Origin: Orthonyx spaldingii
Lineage: Eukaryota > Chordata > Aves > Passeriformes > Orthonychidae
Direction of reading: 5' to 3'
Length of the DNA stretch: 64,000 nucleotides
NCBI GenBank assembly: GCA_013397795.1
Contig: VZTJ01000300.1
Span: forward strand, 1,289,378 to 1,353,377
This document shows positions 15,101 to 30,100 of the stretch, piece after piece (position 1 is the stretch's first letter; every line of letters begins with the position of its first letter). The notes beneath the pieces were generated by a model. The model did not search any database, had not been told where the DNA came from, and saw only the letters and a list, made by a program, of their open reading frames with translations. Made by a program: the position numbers and the translations under genes.

Positions 15101-18100
15101 CTGACCTGCCCAGCATAACCAGTTTTCCCACTCCACTCACTAGGAAGGGCACAGACAATTCCATGTTAGCCACCTCCTAATTTTTCCGATTGACAATAGT
15201 TTCACATTCAAATGAAAGAATCTATTAAGAACTACTGAAAGTTAAATTCAAATGGTACAAAACCTATAAAGAAAGCAGCTGAGGAGTATACACCTCACTG
15301 AGCTATCCAAGCTTCCATTTTTGTTTACACTGTTTTTACTGCCTAAAATGTTCTTTTAGTTTGATTTCTCTGTAGAACATCACAGCTGCATTATAAAGCA
15401 TGTGTACACTGTTGTCAGCAGCTTTTAAGCAATCTAACAGACCTTTCACTGTAATACCTTTCACTGTACTTGCCAGTTAAAAATCTGACAATTAATTCCA
15501 TGCATCACCAGAAAAAAAAAGGTAGTTGGAGTACTGTCTGAAGGCAGGTGTTCTAGAAACTCTCATTCCTTGCCTGAAATAATTTGTTCACCATAAACTT
15601 CCAGGGTATTCCTCAGGGTCTTTCTCTGACCTTTAAAAACAGTCAGGAGAGTAGATATGGGGCACCATGGAGCTCACATGATGCTCAGCTATGACAGGCT
15701 GCCTGATAACTCAAGTGGCAGAGATTAAGCTGTGCAGAGATAAAAAATGTTCCCCTTTCAGTCATCAGATACCACCTGCCATTATCTCCCTATCTTTTCT
15801 CTGCATGCTCTCCCTTCTTCCTTTCTACCTTCTGTATTTAGAACAAAATCTGATTCAACATTCATGTTAGTCAAAGTGAGTTGCTTTTCCTCTCCATTTA
15901 CATAAATTGAGCAGTACATATAAGCAAGCTTTATTCTTTAATCCCTCTTAAAGCAGCACAAGCCATTCCCATTGCAAGGAATGCTATGACTTTCCCAACT
16001 CCCTGTAATTGTATGATACAGACACATTAGCACAGGGCACTTGTCCAGCATTTCCACTCCCCCTTTTAAAATGGGTATTGAAATATCATTTGGAAAAATA
16101 TTTCTGATTTTGATCAGTAAGTTTCACATATTGTTCTTTGGATGCTTCAAATGGAATCAGAACCAAGAGTTGCTTGAATGACTGTATTCAGCAGCTAGCT
16201 GGGTAGGCAGCAGCTAAACCAAAACATTTTATTCCATTTTAACATACAGAAGTCACTTACAGTTCATCCCATTTAATCAAGTAGAAGAAGTTCTTGTATG
16301 TGCCAACCTTCTTGGACTGAACAGGTTTAAACAGATCTTTTCCATTATGGGTCAGAGAACAAATCAAGTAGTATTTTTCATAACTGGACAAAGAAAATAA
16401 ATTAAACATAAAACCATAAAACATTATCAAAAAACCATAAAAACATTTAAAAATCTAAAAAAGGTGGAATTTTACAATAAATAAGTCACTTACTTTGACA
16501 CCCAACCAGAAGAAATTCCATGAGCAGCAAATATTGTGAATTGGAGATGTTCTGTGGCAGTCCAAGCTTCCTTGGTGCTCTTACTGTCTTCTGGAGGAAT
16601 TGCTGCAGAACTGCTACAGGAATTCGTGTGGAGTCGCAGAAGGGCCTCAACTGCTCTTGTTAACTGGTCTATACTCACTTTCAGAGGATTTGCAGGCTGC
16701 AGTGAACCTAAATGATAAATTATTTTGAATGCATTTCTTCCTAAATTAGCCACCCAAAAACAGTTTTTAAATAAAAACTGAAGAACTTTACTCACCAGAG
16801 GAGCTCTTGCTACTGTCATCACCACATTTTAAGGATACCTACACAGTGAAGTCAGAGGGAAATTTCAACACTGCGAATCCATAACCATTTTCCGTGGCTA
16901 TTAAGTGTCTTACACAGAAATTATGAAGAATCTGAATTAGGCTCATATTTAAATTTATGTAACATATATTTTCACTGAAAGCTCCTCAAGAGTTAACTGA
17001 CAGCATCACAATTCCCATATGATGCAGCAACTATTCACCAAGTTCAAAAGCTCATTTTTTGTCAAGCCAACTGTTTTGACACTCTTTATAAATTCCTAAA
17101 AGATGCTGTACACTGGAATATTGCTCAGGATAATCTAACTTCTCTGGGTAGAGATAAAACGTGCTCAGGGCTGTTACGGATGAAAGCAGAGGTCATTAGC
17201 TTATTACCCAGTAATTTAAATCTGAACAGCTTTAAAGACCTTTTTTTGTTTTGTTTGTGGCATGTGGTATTTTTGCTGGCAGAGTTACTATAAATTTACT
17301 GAATAAAAAAATATTAAACAACTGAAAAAATGAAGAGAAAGGAGTGTTACTTTGTACTATCTTTGTTTGCTTCTTGGTCTGCTAAAATGGAAGTCTCAAC
17401 ATGATGCAACATCACAGCAATGTCTAGTCTCAATAGAGACACTGTTGAAACCAAGAGGTGACAAACAAATCATGGGAATTTACTCCCTTCTAATCAGGAA
17501 GGGTTTCACACCAAATTCAAGTCCTGATAAAACTAAAGTTTTTAACAAAAACTAAGTTTGTGGTTTAAAATCAAAACCCAGTGAATTCCCCACACTTCAG
17601 AGCATCTAAGAAGTTTGCCACAACTGCTGCAGAAGAATGAAAGCTCTCCTTACACTTTTACTGTACTAATTGAGAATTTCACATTCTTACATAAAATGTG
17701 GTCATTTCTTCCAATTGCAAAGAATTACTTAAAAAAAAAAATAAAATCAAACAATATCTTACAAAACATTTAGATGCAACGGTCTCCAATATTTATAGCA
17801 ATTTTATTTCTGAAAGCAATCCTATATGCCTTCATACACACTGCTGTGTAAGCCAATGTCCATCATAAAATAATTGCAGGGTTTTACTGATAAAATCCTA
17901 CCTTTTTCAAACTATGCTGAAGCAACAATATTTTTGGGAGTTATTTGTACACTATAATCTAATTATTGCTACCACTTTCTCCTATCAAAAAGCAAATATT
18001 GAAAAAAATATTTATATGCTGTATTTCACTATGTTTTCTTAATGTCTTCTGCACCTCCCTGCAAAAAGTTTAGTTCTTGTGACAACTACATTTATTTGTC

Positions 18101-21100
18101 TTCTGCTCAGTATTATAAATACATCACTGAACTGATAAAGCCAAAAGCAAATAGAGCATCACGTGCATTGCCACTCTAATAAGGCAGCAGGACAACAGAA
18201 ATAGCATTACAAGATTATTTAGCTTTTTTATTTGCACAGTTCTCCATTTAATGACTGTTTTTGACAGCATGACTCGAGACCATACTCCTCAAGTGAACCA
18301 TTCATTATTAGGAAGCTGCACCATCAAAATCTGTTGCTGTTTGAGAGATTTTGGGATTGTCCTTATGCTCAGGAATGCAGGAGCATGAACAGTTAAGAGT
18401 TTTAAGATGCTACGGCTAGTCACAAACACTACTGGGAAAATACATTATGTCAATTCCTCCTTTAAAGCATAACTGCATTAATTTTAGACAGCATGAGTTC
18501 CTGTCAGTTCCTCTCAGTCAAATTTAGTAGCATCTGCTGTGACACAAGTTTCTAGTTACAGAACCAGAAAACAGTACTTTAAAACTAGGTTTTAAACAGC
18601 CACTACTTGGAAAATATTCCCAAAGCAAGTGATTAATGCATTAACAGCAGACAGATGTCAAAATAAATGGAAGGTATCAGGCAAAATAAATAGATAGATA
18701 AAACCCAACAAATAATCCCAACATAACCTTGACAGAACTGTTGCTGGTATTTCCAGCTACTAAAGACTGTGAAATAATATTTATCAATTAAAAAGTATAC
18801 CTCAAAATGCAATTCAAAGTGTGAAAGTTTACCTCAGCATTTTTAGTCCTTGGGAGATTAACAGCCCTCCTTAGCTTCTTCACCGATTCCGTTATTGCAG
18901 GAGTCTCTACACAATCCAATGTAGAACAGATTTTTCTGACAGTCTTAATTACATGATCTACTGCTTTATGTTGGTTCTAATAAGGAATGCATGAGAGAAC
19001 AGATTGATCTGATCACAATTGTGAAAGCCAGTATTGCTTTAATGTTTCTTTATGAATTGCCAAGAAAACGTCACTATGAGATGCATATCTCCATTACATT
19101 AAACTGTGGTATAATGATTTGATGAAAGAAAAACTTCAATATTGAGAACTTCCTTATGAATACCAAAAACCCAGCAGTACGGATCCTAGAATGGGGTGCA
19201 GGAAACATTAGGAGGTTCCCAACCATTTTTCTGTTAAACTGTTGGCAAACAATTGTTTTCTAATGAGATACTAAGCTCAAATTCCCTCATGGCCTCAAAA
19301 GAAAGTGCAGTTCAAGGAAGAAAATTCAATTAGTGTGAGGAAGCAATGCTAAAGAAGCAGTGTTTCAATTTCAGCCCTCATAGATATAGGTTTAAATTAC
19401 ACTGGCACTTCTACTATTTACACTACAGTACTGCTTCCATGATGGAACCAATCTTTTTTACTTCACTCTAATATACTTTTGTAGGCTACTTAAGACAAAG
19501 TTGAACTGCTCCTAATATTCTCATCCGTCTACTCTTCCAACAGAAGAAAAGCCACTTGAGTTAAATCTAAATTATCTTAGGTTTCTTGGAGTTTGTTTTT
19601 TAAATGTAACTAAAGTCTTCACCCAATTTTAAAGAATATATGTAGAAAATTCAAGTATTTGCTTCAAAATAATGGTTTACTTTTCAAAGGCTAAATTTAT
19701 AGGTTTCTTTCACAATAACTTATAAGCACTCACAACTAAATAAGAGGAATAATTATTGCAATATTCTTTCAGTAAGATGTAAATTAATTTCAAACTACCA
19801 CTCTCCCAAACATATTCTTGTGGCCTTCCTACAAATGGATAGCAAAAAAGCCATTTGAATCAGAAAGTTTTTAAATTGAGAATTACCTGGCAACAATTAA
19901 CTGTTCTGCTAAGAAAATAACCACAGAAGTCAGAATACACTGTAAATATTTAAGCCATACTTCCAAAGCTAACAATCTGAAGGTAACAGCTGCTTTGTGA
20001 CATGGAAAGCAAAATTCCCACTGCTATTTTCCTCACAGGCTCTCAATTCTCAATAAAAAGATAATAACTTTCGAAGCATTCAACAATGTGAAATCAAAGC
20101 CTACATACAAATTATTTATGGATTACCCTTCTTCACTTGGATTAGCAAGTGAATATGTACAGGAATTCACTTCATGAAGTAAAACATTCCAAATGCAGAA
20201 CTGTTGCTATTTGGACCTAATCATCACCACCTACAACCTACATCTCCCAACCTCAAACAGACTACAAAGAGTAGAACACAAGTCTGAATTGAGATGTTTT
20301 GCATTCCTCATCTCAGCCTGTGAAATCACAGCTAAACAAAGAAGATGAAGCAGCTGCAAGAACAAAGAAACAAAACCACCACCATGTCAGGGAGCAGTAA
20401 CAGCTCACTCTTCTACAAAAACATGGTGTTCATAACCACCCTTGAGAACATGGTGAATCACCAGCAAGGGAATTAAATAATATTAAGGGAGTATGGAAAT
20501 AGCAGACAGCAGCTTGTTCAGACCTGCATTCCTGGAGAGGCAAACAAACATAGTGGAAATGAAAAATATTGCAATTAAGTAATTCAATTCAAGACTGTTC
20601 TTACAGAAACTGGTTCAGAAACACAGTTACCTAATGTTTAAGCATTTAAGACTCCAAGTTACATTACTATCAGGAGCTAAAAGCAGCTTCTCCTTTGAGA
20701 AATGAGCAAAGCAGGTTACATCCATAAGCTTTTGCAGATGGGATATCACTCTAAACTATTCAACACTTAAGCTGCTTTAAGCTACCTGTCATGCACCGAA
20801 ACAGACAATGCTTTTGACAGGATATTTTAAATTAATTTCATAATGCAAATAAGACATTGTTATGCTTTGTGTAGAACTTACCTGTATGTTTCAAACATGC
20901 TTCAATTCTAACTCCCGTTGTACACAACTATTCTTGCTCACTATTGTGTAGATTTTTATCTGTTAGTAAATTCATCATTCATGGCTATCAACAACGGCCA
21001 TAGCCAGGATTCAGACTTTTTCCCTATTCCCCTGAATTAATCTCTTCCAGCATTTTTGAGGAAGAGGTTATTTTGCATCCCAAGACTTGGAAGACACATT

Positions 21101-24100
21101 TGTAACTGTGATGATTAGGCAGTAACTGGTTTGCAAGAAAAGCCAGGAAGAAAAGAAGACCAGAAATCTAAAAACCCATGATTATAATTACATTTGACAG
21201 CTTCTTCAGATGTCAGTTTCCCCGAGAAAACCTGCAAGTCTTTTCCCCAGCCACCTTATCAGTGAACTTGGTCATGCTACTTTTGGTTTAGCAATAATCT
21301 ACAATGACCTCACCTCATTCCTAAGAGCCATGTTAACTTGCTTGTGATACAGCTCGAGAAGCTCCTCAATGGAAGGCCTGCAAGAAATAATAGTTATTGA
21401 ACACAAGTACAAGAACAGAACACAACCTTGGTCAGGAATTTGGCAGTGATCAGCACTTGATTACTAAAATAATCACAAAACATTACCTTATGATAGGTTC
21501 TCTGAAAGGCTTTTCTACTTTGTAGAGGTGTTTAGTTAGATGTACGGGTGTCCTGTCATCATCTTCCTGCAATAAAGCATTAGACACTAAGCCCAGTTCT
21601 CACCTTTCTATAATATGCATACTGTTTTAGAATATTAATTACTAATACCTGGGGAGTTGAAGGGGAAAGATGTAAGGTGATGTCTTGAAAGGAAAAAAGA
21701 AACAACTACTTAATAGCCTGTTAAATGTGTACACAGGGAGGGCAGAGGGAAGAAACAACCATCAAGTGCCTAACTATGCAGATACCAAACACTCCCTTAC
21801 TCTTTGATGTTCTGATACATATTTAATTAAACTCAAAAGCTGTTCTCAACTTTTATTTAACTCTGAAATTTATTGCTTCTCTTTCAAACCTCAATTTTAG
21901 TCCAAATGCTTGCATACTTTTTCCAGGTATAATACCTGGTTCCAGTAACAGGCATTATCGATATTTGTATAATTTGCCTTGTGAAAATTCAGCTATGTAT
22001 TTCACTTCCTCTTAGGATAAGAGGATACCATTTCCAACAGCAGGCAGACGTGCTAATTTGTCAATAAGACAAGAAGGTTGCACCTTGGCTCCAGCACCCT
22101 CTTGCAGCCCGGGAGGTACTCACTGTTCGTGCCAGGTCGCTGCAGATCCCGCTGTGGGTCAGGAGCTGCAGTTTGATGTCCGTGTCCCACTTCCGGCAGT
22201 TCTGGATGTACTCATGACTTCCTATGCAGTGCTTGCTGCAAAACAAGGGCAAGCTACAGTCATAACAAAAATATGCAGTGCTTTTCCAAAAACTCACACA
22301 GAATAGTCAGGGCAACCTGTTGCCTCAAAGTAAGGAAATGATGAATCAACCTCCAAGCCATCCTTGATCCGATTTTTATTTCTGCACAGGTTTTTATACA
22401 CTACTGCAGATACCTGTACTTGTGCTAAAACTTTTAACTACAGTGGTTAACACTGAAATCAAATACTCTAACCCAGAAAACTAATGGGGCTTTGTAAACC
22501 ATTAGATTTGAAAAAAAATTCCAACAAACAAAACGCTGCAAACCACATACCCCCCAGTTTATTGGAAAACAGCAGATTTTTTTTTTCTTTTTCAGGTTCT
22601 GGGATTTGAAGAGTGGTAAGAAACTACAATATCCATTTACAGAAATACTCCAGAAACCTGCATCTGCATTAGAACAGTCTCAGGGAGTTGCTGAGAACCT
22701 ACTTTGCTGTATCCCAGAGCAACTCCAAAAAACTTCTGCTCTTTCTGCAAAGAGTGACTCCTCTACATTTCTAAGGTTTCTTTCACTCATTTAATCACTA
22801 GAGATACACTTCCCAGTAACTGTGTCATGAAAAAGCATGAAATTAAGTATTAATCAAAAGAGTTTGCTTACTTCTGTAAAACTTCTTCTTGGCCACAGAC
22901 TTTCAGGATATAGCTGCCAATGTCCACTTCATTCAAGTCATCATGCACCCAGCAAAGTGCCTGCATTATTATAAGCTCAACAGGGGAACTCACTGTTTAA
23001 AGAAATTACATCTAAAAGTTAAATATAAATCAATAGCGAGTGATATTAACTATTGTTCACTCACAATTTGTAGTTTATTAAATAAAAATTTATTTTAATA
23101 CTCATAGAGAAGGCTTCTTCTTTCTTAGGCTTCTATTATCTCCTAAATTTCATAGTTTGAGATCTTCACTTTTTTCTCACAAAGAAAGGTATCATAAAAC
23201 TTGCCTGCCATTATAAAAAGCCAAAAAAAAAATTTTTAAATTAGGATACAGTGTATCACTTAACCAGAAGCACAAACACAGTCTGCAGGACTGAGGATAG
23301 GCTTTTTTTTTTTTTTTTTAAATTATAAATTTGCCCTATTTAGCAAGGACTTCAAATAGGTAAGTGATCCCAGGGGCACTTAAAGTTTAAAAAACACTAT
23401 CTGAAGAGTTGGAGATGGAACTCCTCTATTTGTTCTGCTTTTGAGGAGCTGAATATCAGCTGCAGCTGAGGCAAATTCTACTGAAAATCTTCTTCCCTTT
23501 TCCCTTTCCACTTGTTCAGGGAAGTTTCCACTTAGTACAGAGCAGATCTCAGTAAGCATCACCAAGCCTTTGCAAAAAGCAACTCTTAGCCACCAGGACT
23601 TTTGTATCAGTCTCCAAACGCTTTTTGGAAAATAGTTTCTTCCATCCAGCAACTACAGAGCAAAAAAACAATCCCAGTCAAACCCAAAATGCATTCCCCC
23701 ACAGCCAGCAGCTGTCACTGACCAAAAATACAGATATGTTTGAATGACACAAATGTTTAAATACAAAATGCTCTCTAGCCCTCCCTACCAGGTTTCTGAT
23801 GATCTCCTTTAAACCATTTGCAAACAATATCACTAAGTGCCTTAAAATTCTTTAAAAAACTGCTGATATAGAAGCGATTTTTTATTTCATCAGTACCTTC
23901 AGAGTGGGTTTTTCACCTCTTCAGGGACTTTTCTAATTTTCTTGCATTTTTTAAGAAAGAAATATTACTGCTATGGTACATACAGAGAGGTACAACAATA
24001 TTTTCCACAAGATAACAGATGTGCTTCATCTCATTAACAAAGGATTAATTATTACAAGCACAGAGGTATCTGATTGCATACAAAGAATGACTGTGAAATT

Positions 24101-27100
24101 CAAGGACAAGGAATGATAGGAAGCAAGAATTCAGAAACACTTTAACTCATTAAGGCTGTTTAAAAGATTATTGGGTGAAATTGCTGTACTACGTTCAGCA
24201 GAGAATATATATGGTAGTTGATAAAGAAAAAAGATGCAGTTTATGCAGTGATAGTTTCTGTGCTGTAGTCACAGGCTGCATTGCCAAAGGTCTGCCAGCC
24301 CTGCAAAGCCCAGTGAAGACTGCAAAGATAATGTTACCACCTTTTCCCTGCCCTACATCTTATTCAAAGACATTAATTTCTTGCTGACACACAATGTTTG
24401 CTCAAACAGGCCTGTACTTCCATACAAAGTCTAATAAAGGAATGCGAAGTGAATCCAAATAAGCTCTAAAGTTCATCCGTTTCCCTCCTGGGTCCTTTCT
24501 ACAAACTGATTTGTCAGAGCACTGAGAGGCTGCAACTCCTTCTGAGAAAGACTAAAAGCCACACTGAAGTAAAGCAGCTCTGGCATCAGGATGCTGAGGT
24601 ATGCAACACTTTGACCAAGAACAGAAGGAACTAATGGTAGAGAATAAATAACTCCATTAACTAGTCACATACCCACCTTTCACCAGCTATGGAAGACAAG
24701 TAGCTTAACTGTGATTAGTTTCAGCATCAGAAAAAAGGGAGTAGAAAGTGCAGAGAAGAAGATATGTGGGGTTAGAATGCAAAACAGATTCCAAGCTAGC
24801 TACAAAAAATACTAGAAATAAAGGGTTGAAGCCCCAACATTTTATTTACCCCACCAAAGCCTTCTGTAGGAAAGGATTAAGGTTGTAATATTAGAAAAGT
24901 GTAATCTTAAGGATTAAGAGCAGAAACCCATTCCTAGGCTATACTTGCAATCCACCTCATTTCTTAACAAAAGATTATTAAGTCACCACAGAATAAATAC
25001 GAGGTCCAGCAAATTAATGTAGAATGAAAACACTGATGCCTTGAGAGCTTGTTTTTTCAATAGAGCAGCAACTTTATGTAATAGAACAACTCTGTATCTT
25101 TTGAGAGCAACCAGCTCTAAAGCATCTACACCGTTAGAGGTTGAGATCCAACTGATAACCCTCACGAGCTACAAGACACTACAGAAGTGGAGAGGCAAAA
25201 AAGTTTATTACCAGTTATTTTATCACCCAGAACTGCCAGAAGTTGACAGCATGCAGTTACAAATACAACCACTGTGCAGTCAAGACTGCACAGAGAATAT
25301 GAATTTATGTACAACAACAAGGCAAACCTCAAATGTCCACTCCAAACCAATATTCCTGGTTACCCACAAAACTGGGACAGCCAGTTGTGGCACATCCAAC
25401 AATATTATTTTAGTGTTTGTGTTCAGAAGTATGTATTGAAGGCAAGTAATAGATAGTTTTAGTGTTTATTCCCAGCAATTTGTCTGAGTTTTTAGATCAC
25501 TTAGAAAAATGTGTTTTAAAATATGTTGGAGTGTTGAAGTAAAAAATTAAATGTTTAGAATCTCAGTCCTGGTATCCTTGTCCCCTCAATTACTATAAAG
25601 CAAAAAGTTTTGAAAAACTGTTTTAGTCTATCCAGCTATGGATAGAATAGTGTTTCTGGTTTGCTGGACTTCCCTTTTTCACAATCAGTGTTTCACCTGG
25701 CCTACTTCTAAATATCTTCTGATGGAGGCATTGACCCAGAACTAGGCCTTTCCTCAGTTACCTTCTCCACATCTCCCACTAACAACCCATGCACTTGAGA
25801 CCCAGGGATTACAAAAACTGAAAGGCATTGTCCTAGGCTGAGTGCACAGCCTTTAACAAGCAAATTCCAATTTAAGAAGAGGAACATACCATCACATGTA
25901 AAAGTTACTGGCTGCTGGAATTCTTCGATTTCTATTGAAACCTTGATACTGGCACTCTCCCCACTTATATTCCTTTGCAGCATGATTGGACTCAGCACAA
26001 AGCCCGGGTTTGTTTGCTGATCAGTATAAGGAAACTTGGTCCTCAATCTGGAAGCAGAGAAGGTTTATGAAATATTGCAACAGAGAAGTCTAAGACTAAA
26101 GCAAAATAACATGGTAATAACCACAAGGCAGAAGAGCAAAGACTGCCTTTGGCTCTCTACCTAAATTGCATGTGCAAAGCACCATTTAATTTTTCTGCTC
26201 TCAACAGAACATTGCCCACAATAATTATACAAGTAGTAGTTAGACAGGAAAAAAATCCTAGCATATAATTAGGTGGGTTTTCCACATGGCTTAAAATATT
26301 TAATAGGTCAATTCTTACAGGACATATCCTGCTTCTGCAGAAGCTAAGCTCTAAAACAGTTCTTAGAAAGGTAATCCACAGTATTTTCTAAAAATTAGTT
26401 AAAAAAAAGAGAATAATTAATTTTATGTACAAAAGGCAACAAAACTCTTCACATGTTTCAATTTTTAGAAGTCTAATCTGAACTTCGATACCATGCAGAA
26501 GGTAGATATTCTAAGCTATGGAAATTAAGGAAGAGGCCTTATTTGAGACAAAGGTTTTTATTTAGGACAGAAACAGTATAAAATATTTACCTAGCAGTGA
26601 ATAAATCATACTTGGAAAGCTGCTTTTTATTTTCTGCTATTTAACATGGATAAAATAATTTAACCTTAAACTTCTGCCAATATTAAAGTAGTATTATAGG
26701 AGATTAAGGACAGGACTCCTCTATAAGGACCATTTACTTCATCATCTTGATTCTGGACAATAACAAGAATGCAAAACCTTCAAATCCTCTAGCAAGAGTT
26801 GTCCAGTCTAAAGTCCATGAGTATTTTAAACTCCGGGTCTTGAAACAAAGCGAAACAATTAGATTTAACCAGGAAGGGTTGCAACGAGCCTATTCTATGT
26901 GAGCTTTGTCTTAATATTGTTCATCAGTAAGCTTCACATATATATGAATTTTCATTGGTTTTGTGGCGTTTCCTTTCCATTTCATAAATAGTCCTGCTTT
27001 AAAAAAATTGATGTTATCCCTGAGATTTAAAGATCTCTATTTCCTCCATTATTTCTTGGATTTTGATCTTAAAAGGAAAAAAGGCAAGAGTAGTTTGTCT

Positions 27101-30100
27101 TCTCTAAGAAGAAAACAAAATAATCTCTCATTAAATTGTAGTAGTAAGGAAAAAACCACATAATCTTTAAGGAACTTCACTATCTGATCAAGGCAGGGAC
27201 AAGTTTAAAGGTTTTATGTTACAGAAGTCCAGTTGTGGAAGCAACAAAAATAAAAGCATTTAAGAGCTGGAAAGCCACTGAGCAACAGGATTTTGTGAGG
27301 TCTATCAGCTAAGAAAAAAAAAGACTTTAAATTCTTTCAAAAGAAATTGTATTAAAAAGAGAAGGACATACAGAAAAANNNNNNNNNNNNNNNNNNNNNN
27401 NNNNNNNNNNNNNNNNNNNNNNNNNNNNNNNNNNNNNNNAATACTTTGAGGATAAAAAGGTAATACAAAAAAAAAAAAAAAAAGGAAAAGTGAAAGTCAC
27501 AGGACCAAAATAAGAAAGATAATACAATAATCTTAGTATTGAATATCTTAACAATTCTGTTGCATTCTTGGAGAAAAACCAAAACGAACCAGGACAAAAC
27601 CAGGAAAAACTGGGATAAGAAAAGGAAAAAGGATACATACTGAAATCTGTCCCATCAAGCAAAAAAAAAAAAGTAGGACTGTTCCTGTCAAGCTAACTGA
27701 AAATGAATCATTTAGCTTTTTTTTTTTTCTTATGGAAGTTAATTCATATTGAGTCATTTCTTACTTCGTAACTGCTTCAGAAAAAGCTGACAGTTCTTGA
27801 TTCTGCCCTTCAATTGCTTGGAGAAGCACATTTTCTGTCAGCGTGCCAGTGGTCCCATTGTCTTTCTGCAACTTAAAGATAATACAGTATTGAAATAGCT
27901 GCAAACATTCCTGAAGCCAGCAATGCCACACACAGGTGACAGATTTTCATGAGCCTGAGGTTCACTACTAGTTTTATGTCTACTTCTACATGGAGAAAAA
28001 CATATATCACTACTAACTTGAAAAGCACAGATTTACTGGAGCAGTGACCCCTTGACAGCAGGTAATTTATTTGCCAGCATCATTATCAGTTAAGATTAAG
28101 TTGCAAGCAGTTCCTCAGCTCTCAGCAGTGACCTGTTGCATTATGATTTGGCTAAATTCAGCTGAACCACAGATGGAAGAAAAATCTATTTTTCCTCCAC
28201 TTCTGCAATTCAAACTTCAGTGTAGTTCCAGAAAGAACCACTACATATCACTGGTGCCCAGGATTTCCTACAAAGTAGGAAAATACAAGTTGTACACTGG
28301 AAGGAAATAGCATTCAGAACATGAAACTTAGAACTAACCTCATGGAATCAATTTACTGCAGTTTTAATCCCTTATGGCAAATGCTCCTATCACCTTCCAA
28401 AACCGTAAACTACAATCTTTCAACTATCCAATCCAAAAAACAACTGCTAAAAAAGAGCTGCAGTTTCAAACAACAAAATCTAATAAACTCAAAAACCCAC
28501 CAAAACCAAAACGACCAACACAGAACTGCAGCAGGTTTTAAATTCTTATCTGTTTCCTGATTCAATTCACAACACATCCAGACAAATGCTGGAGTGAGCA
28601 AAAACACAGAAAAGTTGGAATAACCAGTGGAACTCAGTTGTCCATAGTCTAACAGCCACCACTAGCCTGAAGAACTTGTGAAGCTCCTGCCAGACACTCC
28701 CTGGGACAACCTACATGACCAGTTACATTTTTCATCCAAAGCTTTTACAATGCTTATAGAAACCTTTAATCCAACCACAAGTCCAGGAACAAAGCAGATT
28801 GTACTATAGTTTTTCTGAAAATCATCACATTTATTCATAATTGAAGTAGTGATTAACTACTTAATTAGTATGTGGGTTATTTATTATTAGCCCAAGGAGC
28901 CAGTTAATTTCATTAGAGCGTATCAGACAATACAGTTAAATCAGACTCTCAGAAAAGGGGTCAAATCTGAGAGAGTCATACACTCAGGTCTTTTCCTTTC
29001 AGCACTTTTTCCCCTTCAAATTAACTTGTTTAAGCAGTACAGCATAAACTTGGAAGAGATACAGCCTAAAATTGCCACTTGAATTGCATTTAAACCTCAT
29101 TACTTCAGCTAAAATATTGGTTGCATGAACACTGATCAGTCAAAAGGGCAAATTCTGTGTAATTGGGGATTAGCCATACCATAGGAGACAGAGCAGGAAG
29201 CTGTAAAGCCAAAAAACTTGAAATGAGCTGCAGGAGCATGCATAATACCTTAAACTGAAATAGGTTCTATTGTAACATCTCAGACAAGTTCTATCATATA
29301 AAAGTACTGGGCAATCTCACACGACCTGTTAACCTGTGCAACTGTATCTAGTAAACACATTCTCTAAGCAAGTGCACAACAACAATACCAAAAATCACAA
29401 GGAAACCGGCAGGGAACGTACCCAGCGAAAGGCAAACACCTCTGATGAAGGTTAACCAACTGCTGGTTGGCACTCAACACAAAATTCAGCCATTGCAAAC
29501 CAAGAAGCTGCCTCTGCAAATGTTAAATTCTATTTTAAAACTCTTTAAAGAATGCTACAAGTAAGTACACAAAGCACTATGCAACCATAGGATAAAAGCA
29601 TTCAATAAGGGGTCTGCTTCAAATAAAGTCACACCAGTGATGAACACATCACCACTTTATGCCACTATGTGACACTTTGGAATTACTTATAGCAAAGGTT
29701 GCAGGTTATTCTGGTGTTAAATTCAAAGTTTAGGAAACTAACACAGCATGTCAACACATGTAAGCTTAGCCAGGGTAAATAACAAACTCTAATCTAATGA
29801 GCAAAGAAAAAAAGGGATTTGGTTATCCACGGTTCACCTCGGGGTCCCATTTGGCTAAGGAGAGAAACTTCATGTTATTACAAATATGCAAGGATGGAAA
29901 AGACCTTCTGGTGGAAAATTAAGAACATTAAACACCTCCTTATTTTTAGTTGAACTTCAATATTAATCTTTGATCACTTTTGGCAAACTAATTTCAGGAC
30001 AACAAGCTCTGGAAAACTAAGAATTCTATTTAAAATCCCCTGGACTCAGATGAGTTTTGAGCAACAAGTAGAATTTTAATTTCTTTAACTTCCAGATAGG

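Noticed and set aside
29440..29510. CTGATGA motif resembling a box C of a small nucleolar RNA
   Set aside because: No CTGA box D or terminal stem at the expected distance.
29825..29860. GGTTCACCTCGGGG resembling a tRNA B box
   Set aside because: No matching A box or cloverleaf stems were found at the right spacing.
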